A stretch of 64,000 nucleotides of DNA. Source: Halomonas sp. Lineage in GTDB: Bacteria; Pseudomonadota; Gammaproteobacteria; Pseudomonadales; Halomonadaceae. The notes below the pieces were generated by a model. The model made no database searches and was not told the DNA's origin. It saw nothing but the letters and a program-made list of their open reading frames with translations. This document shows, piece after piece, positions 29,724 to 37,537 of the stretch (positions are counted from its first letter, which is position 1; every line of letters begins with the position of its first letter). The DNA lies in NCBI RefSeq assembly GCF_017983445.1, contig NZ_JAGOBJ010000001.1:499632-563631 (forward strand), given 5' to 3'. The position numbers and the translations under genes are program-made.

Positions 29724-29804
29724 AGCGTTCCTTTGGTGAAAAGACCCTATGGCGAGGAAGTTCCTGTGGTGAGAAGTTCTGATGGAGAGAAGTTCTTATG
29801 GTGA
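29724..29804. repeat. 16-bp degenerate tandem array between nikC and nikD
   Basis: Five imperfect units begin at 29724, 29740, 29757, 29773 and 29789; consensus GAAGTTCCTATGGTGA on the plus strand. Read in the sense direction (minus strand) each unit carries an AGGAAC-like core resembling a ribosome site, and the unit nearest nikD supplies its actual site. A single extra base separates the second and third units. The array overlaps the last bases of nikC (stop at 29796). Confidence 0.8.
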
Positions 29805-30605
29805 GAGCGCGCGATGTAGCAGCGTTGCCGTGCGCTCTATGCTGAGCACCATCAGCAGTAGTCCCAGCCCAGGGAAAACACCCAGCCACCAGTAGCCGCC
29901 ACTTAGGTAGCGCATGGCATCGGCCAGCAAAATGCCAATGGCTGGCTGGCTAGGACTTAACCCGACGCCCAGAAACGTCAGCGCGGCCTCGTGCAGAATC
30001 GCATGCGGAAACAGCAGCAGCGCACCAACCAGGCAATGCGGCAGCGCATGAGGCAAGAAGTGATTCAGCACGATAAAGCCCTGGGATTTGCCCAGCGCGC
30101 GTGAAATACCGATATAGGGCGCATGGCGCAGCTGTAGTAACTCAGCGCGCAACACCCGTGCAAGACTGGGCCAGTGAGTGGTCGCTACCGCGATAATAAC
30201 CGCATGCATACCGCCGCCAAGCGCAAAAGCAATCAGCAGCAATAAGATAAGATGAGGCACGCTCAGCAGCGTATCGATCAATAGCTGCACCAGGGCATCC
30301 AGGCGGGGGGAAAGCATTGCCAATATGGCGAGGCTTAGCGCAATGGCCGTACCCAATAGAGCTGCCAGGCAGCCCACCCAAAAACTCAAGCCAAGCCCGG
30401 CAAGCGTACGTGCCCAAAGTTCACGCCCCAGTGCGTCCGTTCCCAGCCAGTGTGCGGCACTTGGGGGTAGAAGGCGTGCCTCAAACTGCATATGGCTCGC
30501 CAGCTTTGCAGCCCACCAATGGTTTGAAAGCAGTACTATCAAGAGTAGCGCCGCAATACCCGCGTACGCGATAGCATGCAGGCGTAAATGGTGGGAAGCC
30601 TTCAT
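29796..30605 (-). CDS. nikC: Nickel ABC transporter permease (NikC-like)
   Basis: A 269-residue permease of the DppC/NikC family with about six membrane segments. 'AHWLGTDALGRELWARTLAG' is the family's N-terminal block, and the cytoplasmic loop 'ALPHCLVGALLLFPHAILHEAALTFLGVG' contains the EAA-type coupling helix. Its start overlaps the nikB stop (ATGA). The 3' end runs into the 16-bp tandem array. With NikB it should form the membrane channel. Substrate specificity is inferred from the adjacent nikR and its operator. Confidence 0.85.
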   Translation of the reverse strand: MKASHHLRLHAIAYAGIAALLLIVLLSNHWWAAKLASHMQFEARLLPPSAAHWLGTDALGRELWARTLAGLGLSFWVGCLAALLGTAIALSLAILAMLSPRLDALVQLLIDTLLSVPHLILLLLIAFALGGGMHAVIIAVATTHWPSLARVLRAELLQLRHAPYIGISRALGKSQGFIVLNHFLPHALPHCLVGALLLFPHAILHEAALTFLGVGLSPSQPAIGILLADAMRYLSGGYWWLGVFPGLGLLLMVLSIERTATLLHRALSP

Positions 30606-31582
30606 ACGCGCCTCCGGCGCATGCGCGGGTCAATCAGCTGGTAAAGACTGTCCGCCAGCATATTGCCCGTGCAAACAAATACCGCAGTAAAAAGTGCAAT
30701 GCCTAATAACAGCGGCACATCGCTACGTAGTCCGGCCTCTACCGTAGCCTGGCCAAGGCCTGGGTAGGCAAACACCTGCTCGATTAAAATCGAGCCGCCG
30801 AATAGCTCACCCAGCGATGCCAAGGCCAGTGTCAGTGCTGGCAGGCTTGCATGACGCACGCCGTGCCGCCAAGCGATATCCACCCGGCTAGCGCCTTGGG
30901 CAAAGGCGTGGGTGGCAATCTCTGAGCGCATCAGCTCAAGCATGCGCGTCCGGGTATGCAGCGTGATAGAGGCCGTGCCTAGCAGCGTCAACGTAATAAC
31001 CGGCAGAGCCAAATGGTGAGCTCGTGTGAGAAGGTCTAGCTCATTACTCAACACCCCTGTAGGACCTGCGCAGCAAACCGGTGTCCAGCCTAAATACACA
31101 GAAAAAAGCATAACGCTGAGAATGGCGAGCCAGAAGGTGGGCGTTGAGGCGGTAATATAGGCGTAGGTACTAATCACCTTATCAAGCGGTGAGCGTTCTT
31201 TAGCCCCGGCGATAACGCCCAGAGTGAAGCCTAGCAGGGTGGACAGTAACCAGGCGCTGCCCAGTAAGGCGATTGAGCGCGTAAAGCGTTGGCTGATGAC
31301 CTCACTCACTGGCTGGTTATAGATATGGCTAACCCCCAGATTGCCGCTGGCCAATTGTTGAAGCCAGCGGCCGAACTGCAAGGGGGCAGGGTCGTTAAAT
31401 CCCCAGCGTTGGGCGATCAGTTCGCGCTGCTCAGGGCTAACCTGAGCCATTTGCGGCCCAAGGTAGGCATCAACCGGGTCTACCGGGGAAGCCATCATAA
31501 GGCTAAAGGACACTGCCGCCACGCAGAGCAGCACAAGCCCCAGGCGAAGCAGGCGCCGTGCGATGAGCAGGCCTAATGGCAC
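30602..31582 (-). CDS. nikB: Nickel ABC transporter permease (NikB-like)
   Basis: A 326-residue permease of the DppB/NikB family. It has an N-terminal helix 'RLLRLGLVLLCVAAVSFSLM', 'SPVDPVDAYLGPQ', a periplasmic stretch and five further helices. The EAA loop reads 'GASRVDIAWRHGVRHASLPAL' and the family C-terminal block is 'IEQVFAYPGLGQATVEAGL'. The start is a GTG at 31582 that overlaps the end of nikA by ten bases. Its stop overlaps nikC (ATGA). Complete and of typical length. Confidence 0.86.
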   Translation of the reverse strand: MPLGLLIARRLLRLGLVLLCVAAVSFSLMMASPVDPVDAYLGPQMAQVSPEQRELIAQRWGFNDPAPLQFGRWLQQLASGNLGVSHIYNQPVSEVISQRFTRSIALLGSAWLLSTLLGFTLGVIAGAKERSPLDKVISTYAYITASTPTFWLAILSVMLFSVYLGWTPVCCAGPTGVLSNELDLLTRAHHLALPVITLTLLGTASITLHTRTRMLELMRSEIATHAFAQGASRVDIAWRHGVRHASLPALTLALASLGELFGGSILIEQVFAYPGLGQATVEAGLRSDVPLLLGIALFTAVFVCTGNMLADSLYQLIDPRMRRRRV

Positions 31583-33162
31583 GTCCAGCGCCAGTCAAGC
31601 AGGTTGGCCGTAACCGGCCATCCATGGCCGTGGGGAGCGATGCCTAATTCACCCATGTCGAGGCACGTGTCGGCGGCATAAACGTGAGAAAGATTGATCA
31701 TCCAGGCCCAACTGACGTCGCCGCGAGAGCCGTAACCGGTTTCACCATCCCACTGGGCTGCCTGCCAGAAATGATGGGCTTCTTCAGCGCTGGCCGCCGT
31801 CTGAGCGCCTTCCAGGTGGCTGTCAACCGCGGCGTTGGCGTAATAGCCGCTGTTATAAAAGCCGTTACCCGCATGCTGGCTGTGATACAGGTAATAAACC
31901 TCTTGGGGGCTTTGGCTGCCAAACCCCATGACGACCGCATCCTGGTGCAAAGCCTGGCGCTGAATCTCGTCCCAGGAGCGCCCTGTAGGCTGCATATCGA
32001 TACCCAAGGGGCGCACCATTTCGGCACTTACTTCTGCCAGTAGCTGCCGGGTACTATCACTTGATGGGTAGGTAAGTCGAAAGCGGGCGGGCTGGCCATC
32101 TTTATAGCGCAGGCCGTCGTCACGGCGTTGCCAACCAGCTGCCTCCAGAATGTTGGCGGCCTGTTCAAGATCCGGGCCGTCAATATATTCGTCATTGCGG
32201 CTCCAGGGCAGCCCATCCGCCGGGCCGAATGCCGGACGGCCGTATCCATGTAGCGCCACATCGACCAGGGTTTGACGATCAAGCGCCAGGTTCACTGCCT
32301 GGCGAATGGCAAGGTCGGCGGTTACGTTATTGCCAATGGAAGCGCCGGAGGGCGCGCGGTCACCCTGGGCAGGCTGCATGGGAAACATGATGCCCCGGTT
32401 ATCGACGCTTTGCATAACAACAGGCTGCATATGCGAAGGCAGGTTAGCCGCCAGCGCAGGAGGTAGCGCAGCGATATCGACGCCGCCCGCATGGGCGGCA
32501 CTTAGCGTGGTGTCTTCGCCGGTAAATAGAAAAACCAGCTGCTCAAACGTAGGCGCTTGCCCGTAAAAGTAGGGATTACGTTTGACGATAAGCTGCTCGC
32601 CTTCTTGCCACTCTACTAATTGGTAAGGGCCTGAGCCAACCGGATGCCGACCATAGCTATCCGTATAGCCGTTTTCGCGTTCAGCATTGGGCACGATGCC
32701 TAAGGTAAGGAGCTGATCGATAAACGTGATGCGTGGCTTGTGCAAGGTCAGTGTTACGGTGTGATCATCAATCGCCGCAGCAGTCTGTAACGCGCTCAGA
32801 TCCGCGCGGCCCCCGGCAAGAGCCGCTCTATTGAAAGTGAATGCAACATCTTCGGCGGTGAGCGCGGAGCCATCTGAAAAGCGCGCATCGTCGCGCAGCG
32901 TAATGGTCCACGTTAGGTGGTCGTCTGAAAGTGACCGCTCGGTTGCAAGTTCGGGCTGTAATGAAAGGTCTGTGCCGCGCGAAAGCAGGGTCGATTGAAA
33001 AAGTGGGTTACCGTATTGCCCCCAGCCTAGTAGCGGATCAAACCCCTGCTCAGGCTCGCCACTGATGGCTAGCACCAACTGCTCTTTGGCACTGGCCGTG
33101 CTAATCATCAAGCTACTAAGTAGTATGCCGAGTAAAATAGTGCCATAGGTAGGCTTATGCAT
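31573..33162 (-). CDS. nikA: Nickel ABC transporter substrate-binding protein (NikA-like)
   Basis: A 529-residue periplasmic binding protein of the SBP_bac_5 (peptide/nickel) family. A signal peptide (to about Ala25, 'STASA') precedes 'LVLAISGEPEQGFDPLLGWG'. 'TWTITLRDDARFSDGSALTAEDVAFTFNRA' and 'GRHPVGSGPYQLVEWQ' are family blocks. It is not close to E. coli NikA in the regions I can compare, so it may bind nickel alone or a nickel-chelator complex. First gene of nikABCDE, immediately downstream of a NikR box. The ATG at 33162 has only a weak ribosome site. Nickel specificity rests on operator and nikR. Confidence 0.8.
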   Translation of the reverse strand: MHKPTYGTILLGILLSSLMISTASAKEQLVLAISGEPEQGFDPLLGWGQYGNPLFQSTLLSRGTDLSLQPELATERSLSDDHLTWTITLRDDARFSDGSALTAEDVAFTFNRAALAGGRADLSALQTAAAIDDHTVTLTLHKPRITFIDQLLTLGIVPNAERENGYTDSYGRHPVGSGPYQLVEWQEGEQLIVKRNPYFYGQAPTFEQLVFLFTGEDTTLSAAHAGGVDIAALPPALAANLPSHMQPVVMQSVDNRGIMFPMQPAQGDRAPSGASIGNNVTADLAIRQAVNLALDRQTLVDVALHGYGRPAFGPADGLPWSRNDEYIDGPDLEQAANILEAAGWQRRDDGLRYKDGQPARFRLTYPSSDSTRQLLAEVSAEMVRPLGIDMQPTGRSWDEIQRQALHQDAVVMGFGSQSPQEVYYLYHSQHAGNGFYNSGYYANAAVDSHLEGAQTAASAEEAHHFWQAAQWDGETGYGSRGDVSWAWMINLSHVYAADTCLDMGELGIAPHGHGWPVTANLLDWRWTCH

Positions 33163-33186
33163 TGCAAGGGGTCCGCTTAGGAAAGA

Positions 33187-33214
33187 GTATGATGTTTTTA
33201 CAATAACATCATAC
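33187..33214. promoter_or_regulatory. NikR operator between nikA and nikR
   Basis: GTATGA (33187-33192) and TCATAC (33209-33214) are separated by exactly 16 bases, the E. coli NikR consensus. The symmetry extends to GTATGATGT / ACATCATAC. It lies between the divergent nikA and nikR starts and overlaps a minus-strand promoter candidate (TTGACG at 33226-33221), so nickel-loaded NikR should block nikABCDE and probably its own gene. Confidence 0.92.
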
Positions 33215-33264
33215 AGGGCTCGTCAAAAGCGGATAGCTGAAAGCCACGATCAAGGAGAAGATAT

Positions 33265-33666
33265 ATGCAACGCGTTACGATAACGCTGGATGAAGAGCTG
33301 CTAGAAGAGGTCGATGCATTGATGCGCGAGCGTGGTTACCAGAACCGCTCGGAAGCCATTCGTGATTTAACGCGTAGCGGTCTTAAACAGGTGAAGGAGG
33401 AGGCTGTGCCTGAAGCGCTCTGCATGGGCGCGCTTGTGTACGTGTATGACCATGCGGCGCGCGATCTTTCAAAGCGCCTGACGCGTCACTCTCACGATCA
33501 TCACAGTCTTACGCTTTCGACACTGCACGTGCATATCGATCACGATAGCTGTCTGGAAGTCGCTTTATTAAAAGGGCAGGGGCGTGAGCTCAAGCAGTTT
33601 GCAGATGAAGTCACGTCATCACGCAGCGTGCGCCATGGCCAACTGGTGCTGATTCCTGAGGTTTGA
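33265..33666 (+). CDS. nikR: Nickel-responsive transcriptional repressor
   Basis: A 133-residue NikR. The N-terminal ribbon-helix-helix 'MQRVTITLDEELLEEVDALM' to 'NRSEAIRDLTRSGL' binds DNA; the C-terminal ACT-like domain binds nickel. The square-planar ligands of E. coli NikR (His76, His87, His89, Cys95) correspond to His77, His88, His90 and Cys96 here, all present in 'HSHDHH', 'LHVHID' and 'DSCLEV'. AAGGAGA precedes the ATG at 33265. It is divergent from nikABCDE with its operator between, and is followed by a bidirectional terminator shared with slyD. Confidence 0.96.
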   Translation: MQRVTITLDEELLEEVDALMRERGYQNRSEAIRDLTRSGLKQVKEEAVPEALCMGALVYVYDHAARDLSKRLTRHSHDHHSLTLSTLHVHIDHDSCLEVALLKGQGRELKQFADEVTSSRSVRHGQLVLIPEV

Positions 33667-33692
33667 AAGGGTCACTGCATAATGAGCATTCA

Positions 33693-33724
33693 CAAAAAAG
33701 GCGGCCTGCAGGCCGCCTTTTTTC
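33693..33724. terminator. Bidirectional terminator between nikR and slyD
   Basis: GGCGGCCTGCAGGCCGCC forms a perfect stem with almost no loop base to spare, flanked by A residues before and a long T-run after. It serves the convergent nikR and slyD genes. Confidence 0.88.
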
Positions 33725-33739
33725 AGCAAACGTGAGCCA

Positions 33740-34222
33740 TTAGTGCTCAACGCCGCCTTCTCCGTGCACGTGGCCGTGCTCGGTTTCTTCCTGGCTTGCT
33801 TCACGAACGGATGCAATCTCGACATCAAAGTTAAGATGCACGCCTGCCAGAGGATGGTTGCCATCAACGATAACGGTGTCGCCTTCGATGTTCTTGACCG
33901 TTACCATCAGCGGGCCACCTTGAGTCTGGGCTTGGAACTGCATGCCCGGCTCAATGTTTTCGACGCCTTGGAAAGCATCACGCGGTACTTCTTGTACCAG
34001 CTGTTCTTGAACTTCGCCGTAACCCTCTTCCGGAGTTACTTTGACGTTCAGCTTGTCACCCGCTGCGCGGCCTTCAAGCTCTTTCTCCAGACCCGGGATA
34101 ATGTTGCCCGCGCCATGAAGATACGTCAGAGGCTCACGGCCTTCGGAACTGTCTAGCACTTCACCTGCATCATTAGTCAGGGTGTAGTGAAACGCGACAA
34201 CCGAGTTTTGCGCAATTTGCAT
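33740..34222 (-). CDS. slyD: FKBP-type prolyl isomerase / metallochaperone SlyD
   Basis: A 160-residue protein of the SlyD family: an FKBP prolyl isomerase domain ('VVAFHYTLTNDAGEVLDSS', 'PLTYLHGAGNIIPGLEKEL') interrupted by the chaperone 'insert-in-flap' domain ('GEVQEQLVQEVPRDAFQG'), then a tail. In E. coli SlyD has a long His/Cys-rich tail and delivers nickel for hydrogenase assembly. Here the tail is short (HGHVHGEGGVEH), with four His and no Cys. Position next to nikR fits a nickel role, although SlyD is also a general folding helper. Convergent with nikR. Confidence 0.9.
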   Translation of the reverse strand: MQIAQNSVVAFHYTLTNDAGEVLDSSEGREPLTYLHGAGNIIPGLEKELEGRAAGDKLNVKVTPEEGYGEVQEQLVQEVPRDAFQGVENIEPGMQFQAQTQGGPLMVTVKNIEGDTVIVDGNHPLAGVHLNFDVEIASVREASQEETEHGHVHGEGGVEH

Positions 34223-34404
34223 TGATTAGCCTTTCGGTGAGTGCATGTCCCAACATGGTAACGCGTGAGACACGGCTTGTCAGGGGGGTAGACCAGGTTT
34301 TTACGCCCACCCGACCATCACGGTATTGCGCCACACGGTGACCGGGGATACCCTAAGTCGACAACTTTTGGCTTTTTTTTGAATTCCATTCATCGGAGTT
34401 TGCT

Positions 34405-34683
34405 ATGACGACTTTCCTTATCTGGCTTATCGCCTTTGGCGTAATTGCCTATTTTGTCAATGAGAAATGGAACAGCGGCGTCAGCCGAGGTCTGGATCGA
34501 ATGCTGCCCAGCGTAATGAAAAGTCACGGCTCAAACCGCTATTTATGGGTAGGAACCCTGGCTGTATTAGGTGCAACTGCGCTGGTACGTCCGGTCGAGG
34601 TTCTTCTGGTGGCTATCCTGCTGGTGCTTGTTGGCCTGGTCATCATGAAGTTGGCCGAGTGGGCGAGCAGTATGTCGCACTGA
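34405..34683 (+). CDS. Small membrane protein of unknown function
   Basis: A 92-residue protein I do not recognise. An N-terminal helix ('TTFLIWLIAFGVIAYFVNEK') is followed by a short basic loop and one or two more hydrophobic segments ('WVGTLAVLGATALV', 'EVLLVAILLVLVGLVIM'), so it probably spans the inner membrane two or three times. 'TCGGAG' lies before the ATG at 34405. It has its own terminator at 34703-34741 and no operon partner. No motif suggests a function. Confidence 0.65.
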   Translation: MTTFLIWLIAFGVIAYFVNEKWNSGVSRGLDRMLPSVMKSHGSNRYLWVGTLAVLGATALVRPVEVLLVAILLVLVGLVIMKLAEWASSMSH

Positions 34684-34702
34684 TTTATAATCACGCTTTA
34701 AT

Positions 34703-34741
34703 AAAAAACGCCCGACCATTCAAAAATGGTCGGGCGTTTTT
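34703..34741 (+). terminator. Intrinsic terminator after the small membrane protein
   Basis: AACGCCCGACCATT pairs with AATGGTCGGGCGTT around a short A-rich loop, followed by a T-run. An A-run before the stem makes it usable from the other strand too, for the lipoprotein gene at 34846. Confidence 0.9.
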
Positions 34742-34845
34742 CATATAACGGTTAACAACGTATCCAAGCGACTGCGGTAGTGTATAAAGCGGTCGATTTG
34801 CTCATTGCCCGCCATCAATAACGATAATGAGCGAGCGGCAAATGA

Positions 34846-35313
34846 TTAGTAAGGGGCGACGCTAAGGTTGCCACCGCTACCAATCAAACGTACCCGCTGG
34901 CCTGCCTGATACTGATGGTCAGCACGCTGTACAACGACTACATCGGTACCGTCATCGCGGCGAATTTCCATTTCCAGGGCGGCAACGCGGTTAGCACGAT
35001 CTTCGGCTGCAGAACCGGCAACGGAACCACCCAGAGCACCGGCAACGGTAGCTAGCTGACGACCGGAACCGCCACCCACCTGGCTACCTAGAAGACCACC
35101 AATAATCGCGCCGCCACCAGTACCTAACAGGCCTCCAGCACGGCTATCGGCCTGAATCTGTACCGGACGAATGGCAACAATCGTACCGTAAGCAACGCTT
35201 TGGCCTGTCTGTGCTTGGTTGCCGCGGTATACATCGCCTGAATAAGGTGAGGTGTTAGCACACCCAGCTAAGGTCAGGATGCTTAATGCAGCAACAGGTA
35301 GTAAACGTTTCAT
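34846..35313 (-). CDS. Glycine-zipper outer-membrane lipoprotein (SlyB/Pcp type)
   Basis: A 155-residue lipoprotein. The signal peptide 'MKRLLPVAALSILTLAGC' ends at lipid Cys18 (lipobox LAGC), with Ala at the next position, which suggests outer-membrane sorting. The centre has the glycine-zipper 2TM motif ('GGGAIIGGLLGSQVGGGSGR', then 'GALGGSVAGSAAEDRAN'), followed by a small beta domain ('EIRRDDGTDVVVVQRADH'). This matches the SlyB/Pcp family, Mg-stress lipoproteins that interact with outer-membrane proteins in E. coli. The start at 35313 follows GGAGG; the frame is open nine codons upstream without support. Confidence 0.88.
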   Translation of the reverse strand: MKRLLPVAALSILTLAGCANTSPYSGDVYRGNQAQTGQSVAYGTIVAIRPVQIQADSRAGGLLGTGGGAIIGGLLGSQVGGGSGRQLATVAGALGGSVAGSAAEDRANRVAALEMEIRRDDGTDVVVVQRADHQYQAGQRVRLIGSGGNLSVAPY

Positions 35314-35484
35314 TAAAACCTCCAAGGTGTTGCAGCTCAAATGGCAATATCAAGGTACTTCAATTATGAAACAGTGTTCGTTAAAAGATAACTGAAGCCG
35401 TTCGCTTTGACCACTGATCATTCAAAAAGATCATAAATCTCAGTGTAGACAGTGAATAAGAAAACAGTGTGCAGATATGACGAT

Positions 35485-35513
35485 AAAAAACCAGGAGTCT
35501 TGAGGTCTCCTGG
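35485..35513 (-). terminator. Terminator of aceA
   Basis: CCAGGAG (35491-35497) pairs with CTCCTGG (35507-35513). The A-run at 35485-35490 becomes a T-run on the minus strand, downstream of the aceA stop at 35552. Confidence 0.8.
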
Positions 35514-35551
35514 TTTACCAGTGTTTCAATGAATGAGGATGATAAGACTCA

Positions 35552-37150
35552 TTAACCAAACTGGTTCATCGTATTATCCTTGCCGCCCGCTTTAAGTGCA
35601 GCATCGCCGTGGAAGAACTCCTTATGGTCATCGCCAATATTGGAGCCTGCCATATCTTGGTGTTTTACCGTGGCAATTCCCTGGCGAATCTCTTCACGCT
35701 GAACGCCTTTTACGTAGGCAAGCATGCCTTCCTTGCCGAAATAGCCCTTGGCCAAGGTGTCGGTTGAGAGCGCAGCGGTGTGGTAGGTGGGCAGAGTAAT
35801 CAGATGATGAAAAATACCCGCATCGCGAGAGGAATCGCGTTGAAAATTGCGCGTCCATTCATCTGCCAATTGACCAAGCTCGGTATCGTCATATTCAACA
35901 CTCATCAGCTTGTCGCGCTGGTAGGCGGCCACATCCTTGCCGTCTTTTTCCCAAGCATCGAATACCTGCTGGCGGAAGTTGAGCGTCCAGTTGAACGAGG
36001 GCGAGTTGTTGTAAACCAGCTTGGCATCCGGCACAACGTCGCGGATACGGTTGACCATGTTAGCAATTTGACCAACATGGGGTTTTTCAGTTTCGATCCA
36101 TAAAAGGTCGGCGCCATTCTGTAAACTGGTGATGCAGTCTAGAATGACGCGATCTTCGCCTGAGCCCGGTTTGAACTGGTAAAGACCGGACGGTAAACGC
36201 TTGGGTTTTACCAGCTGGCCGTTTTGTTTGATCACTACATCGCCGTTATTGATATCGGAGGCGTTCTCGATAGCGTCGCCATCCAGGAAACTGTTGTACT
36301 GATCACCCAGGTCGCCGGGCTTGTTGGTAACGGCAATCTTCTGAGTCAGACCTGCGCCTAGAGAGTCGGTGCGCGCCACAATCACGCCATCCTCCACGCC
36401 GAGTTCTAAAAACGCGTAACGAACGGCGTTAATCTTGGCCAGGAAATCCTCGTGAGGAACGGTCACTTTGCCGTCCTGATGGCCGCACTGTTTCTCATCG
36501 GAGACCTGGTTTTCCAGCTGAATGCAGCAGGCACCTGCCTGAATAAACTTTTTGGCCAGCAGGTAAGTCGCTTCTGCGTTGCCAAACCCCGCGTCGATAT
36601 CGGCAATGATCGGCACAATATGGGTTTCATAATTATCGATACTGCTAATGATTTCCTGCTCTTTGGTTCTGTCGCCAGCAGCTTTGGCGTCGTCCAAGGC
36701 ACGAAAAAGATGGTTAAGCTCCCAGGAATCAGCCTGTTTTAAAAAGGTATATAGCTCTTCAATTAAATTGGCGACCGAGGTTTTCTCATGCATGGACTGG
36801 TCGGGCAGAGGTCCAAACTCAGAGCGTAGCGCGGCCACCATCCAGCCGGAAAGGTACAGGTAGCGGCGTGTAGTGGTGCCGAAGTGCTTTTTAATCGAGA
36901 TCAGCTTCTGCTGGCCAATAAAACCGTGCCAGCAGCCCAGCGACTGCGTGTACTGCGAAGTGTCTGCGTCGTAAGCAGCCATATCGTTACGCATGATCTT
37001 GGCGGTATAGCGGGCGATGTCGAGGCCTGTGTGAAAGCGGTTCTGGGTACGCATACGCGCAGCGTATTCAGGCTTGATGGCATCCCACTTGCCGCGTTGG
37101 GCTTCGCGTAATTGAGCCATGGCTTTAATATCGTTAAGCAGTCCAGTCAT
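35552..37150 (-). CDS. aceA: Isocitrate lyase, long form
   Basis: A 532-residue isocitrate lyase that splits isocitrate into glyoxylate and succinate, the first step of the glyoxylate shunt used on acetate, fatty acids and PHB. It is the roughly 530-residue form found in Pseudomonas and relatives rather than the 434-residue enterobacterial one. The catalytic Cys motif appears as 'SDEKQCGHQDGK', and 'IIADIDAGFGNAEATYLLAK' and 'LVYNNSPSFNWTLNF' are conserved blocks. GGAGGAATC precedes the ATG at 37150. Malate synthase is not in the window. A 13-bp tandem array lies 25-90 bases upstream. Confidence 0.95.
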   Translation of the reverse strand: MTGLLNDIKAMAQLREAQRGKWDAIKPEYAARMRTQNRFHTGLDIARYTAKIMRNDMAAYDADTSQYTQSLGCWHGFIGQQKLISIKKHFGTTTRRYLYLSGWMVAALRSEFGPLPDQSMHEKTSVANLIEELYTFLKQADSWELNHLFRALDDAKAAGDRTKEQEIISSIDNYETHIVPIIADIDAGFGNAEATYLLAKKFIQAGACCIQLENQVSDEKQCGHQDGKVTVPHEDFLAKINAVRYAFLELGVEDGVIVARTDSLGAGLTQKIAVTNKPGDLGDQYNSFLDGDAIENASDINNGDVVIKQNGQLVKPKRLPSGLYQFKPGSGEDRVILDCITSLQNGADLLWIETEKPHVGQIANMVNRIRDVVPDAKLVYNNSPSFNWTLNFRQQVFDAWEKDGKDVAAYQRDKLMSVEYDDTELGQLADEWTRNFQRDSSRDAGIFHHLITLPTYHTAALSTDTLAKGYFGKEGMLAYVKGVQREEIRQGIATVKHQDMAGSNIGDDHKEFFHGDAALKAGGKDNTMNQFG

Positions 37151-37174
37151 GAGTGATTCCTCCAGGGTCGTATG

Positions 37175-37239
37175 AGTGCTTCGCAGGAGTACTTCTCAAA
37201 AGTACTTCTCAAAAGTACTTAGCAAGAGCACTTGGTAAG
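37175..37239. repeat. 13-bp tandem array upstream of aceA
   Basis: Five units start at 37175, 37188, 37201, 37214 and 37227. Units two and three are identical (AGTACTTCTCAAA), four and five diverge after AGTACTT/AGCACTT, and the first reads AGTGCTTCGCAGG. The next bases (TTGCTTTATAGCT) may be a further decayed unit. The array lies in the promoter or leader of aceA, and shares its AGTACTT core and period with the array at 56539-56668. Confidence 0.85.
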
Positions 37240-37537
37240 TTGCTTTATAGCTTTGCTGCGCTTGCGAATACGTTTCCAGCTGCTTACCGGCAAAGGTCGA
37301 TAGCCAGTGGGTGGCTGGGCAGGCTTGATAGCGCTGCAGTGCAATAACTATTGACGACAAAGGAGGATCCAACAATTGACACTTGGAGGCAGGCCGGGTT
37401 GTAACTTGACGACAGTGGGTTAGCAAAACGCCGCATTTATGTAGTCGTTTTTTGTCAGGAAGGTAAACCGAAGGCAAAAAAAGCGCCGCTTGGGGGCGGC
37501 GCTCTGACACATTTAATTGCTGGGTCGATAAATATGA
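37240..37537. other. aceA-roxA intergenic region
   Basis: No gene is visible between the 13-bp array and the roxA stop. TTGAC recurs at 37351, 37376 and 37406 (as TTGACGACA at the first and third), which may be regulator sites for aceA. The roxA terminator at 37475-37504 closes the region. Confidence 0.4.
37475..37504 (-). terminator. Terminator of the rluE-roxA run
   Basis: AGCGCCGC (37482-37489) pairs with GCGGCGCT (37496-37503); an A-run at 37476-37482 gives a T-run on the minus strand, 34 bases after the roxA stop. Confidence 0.85.
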
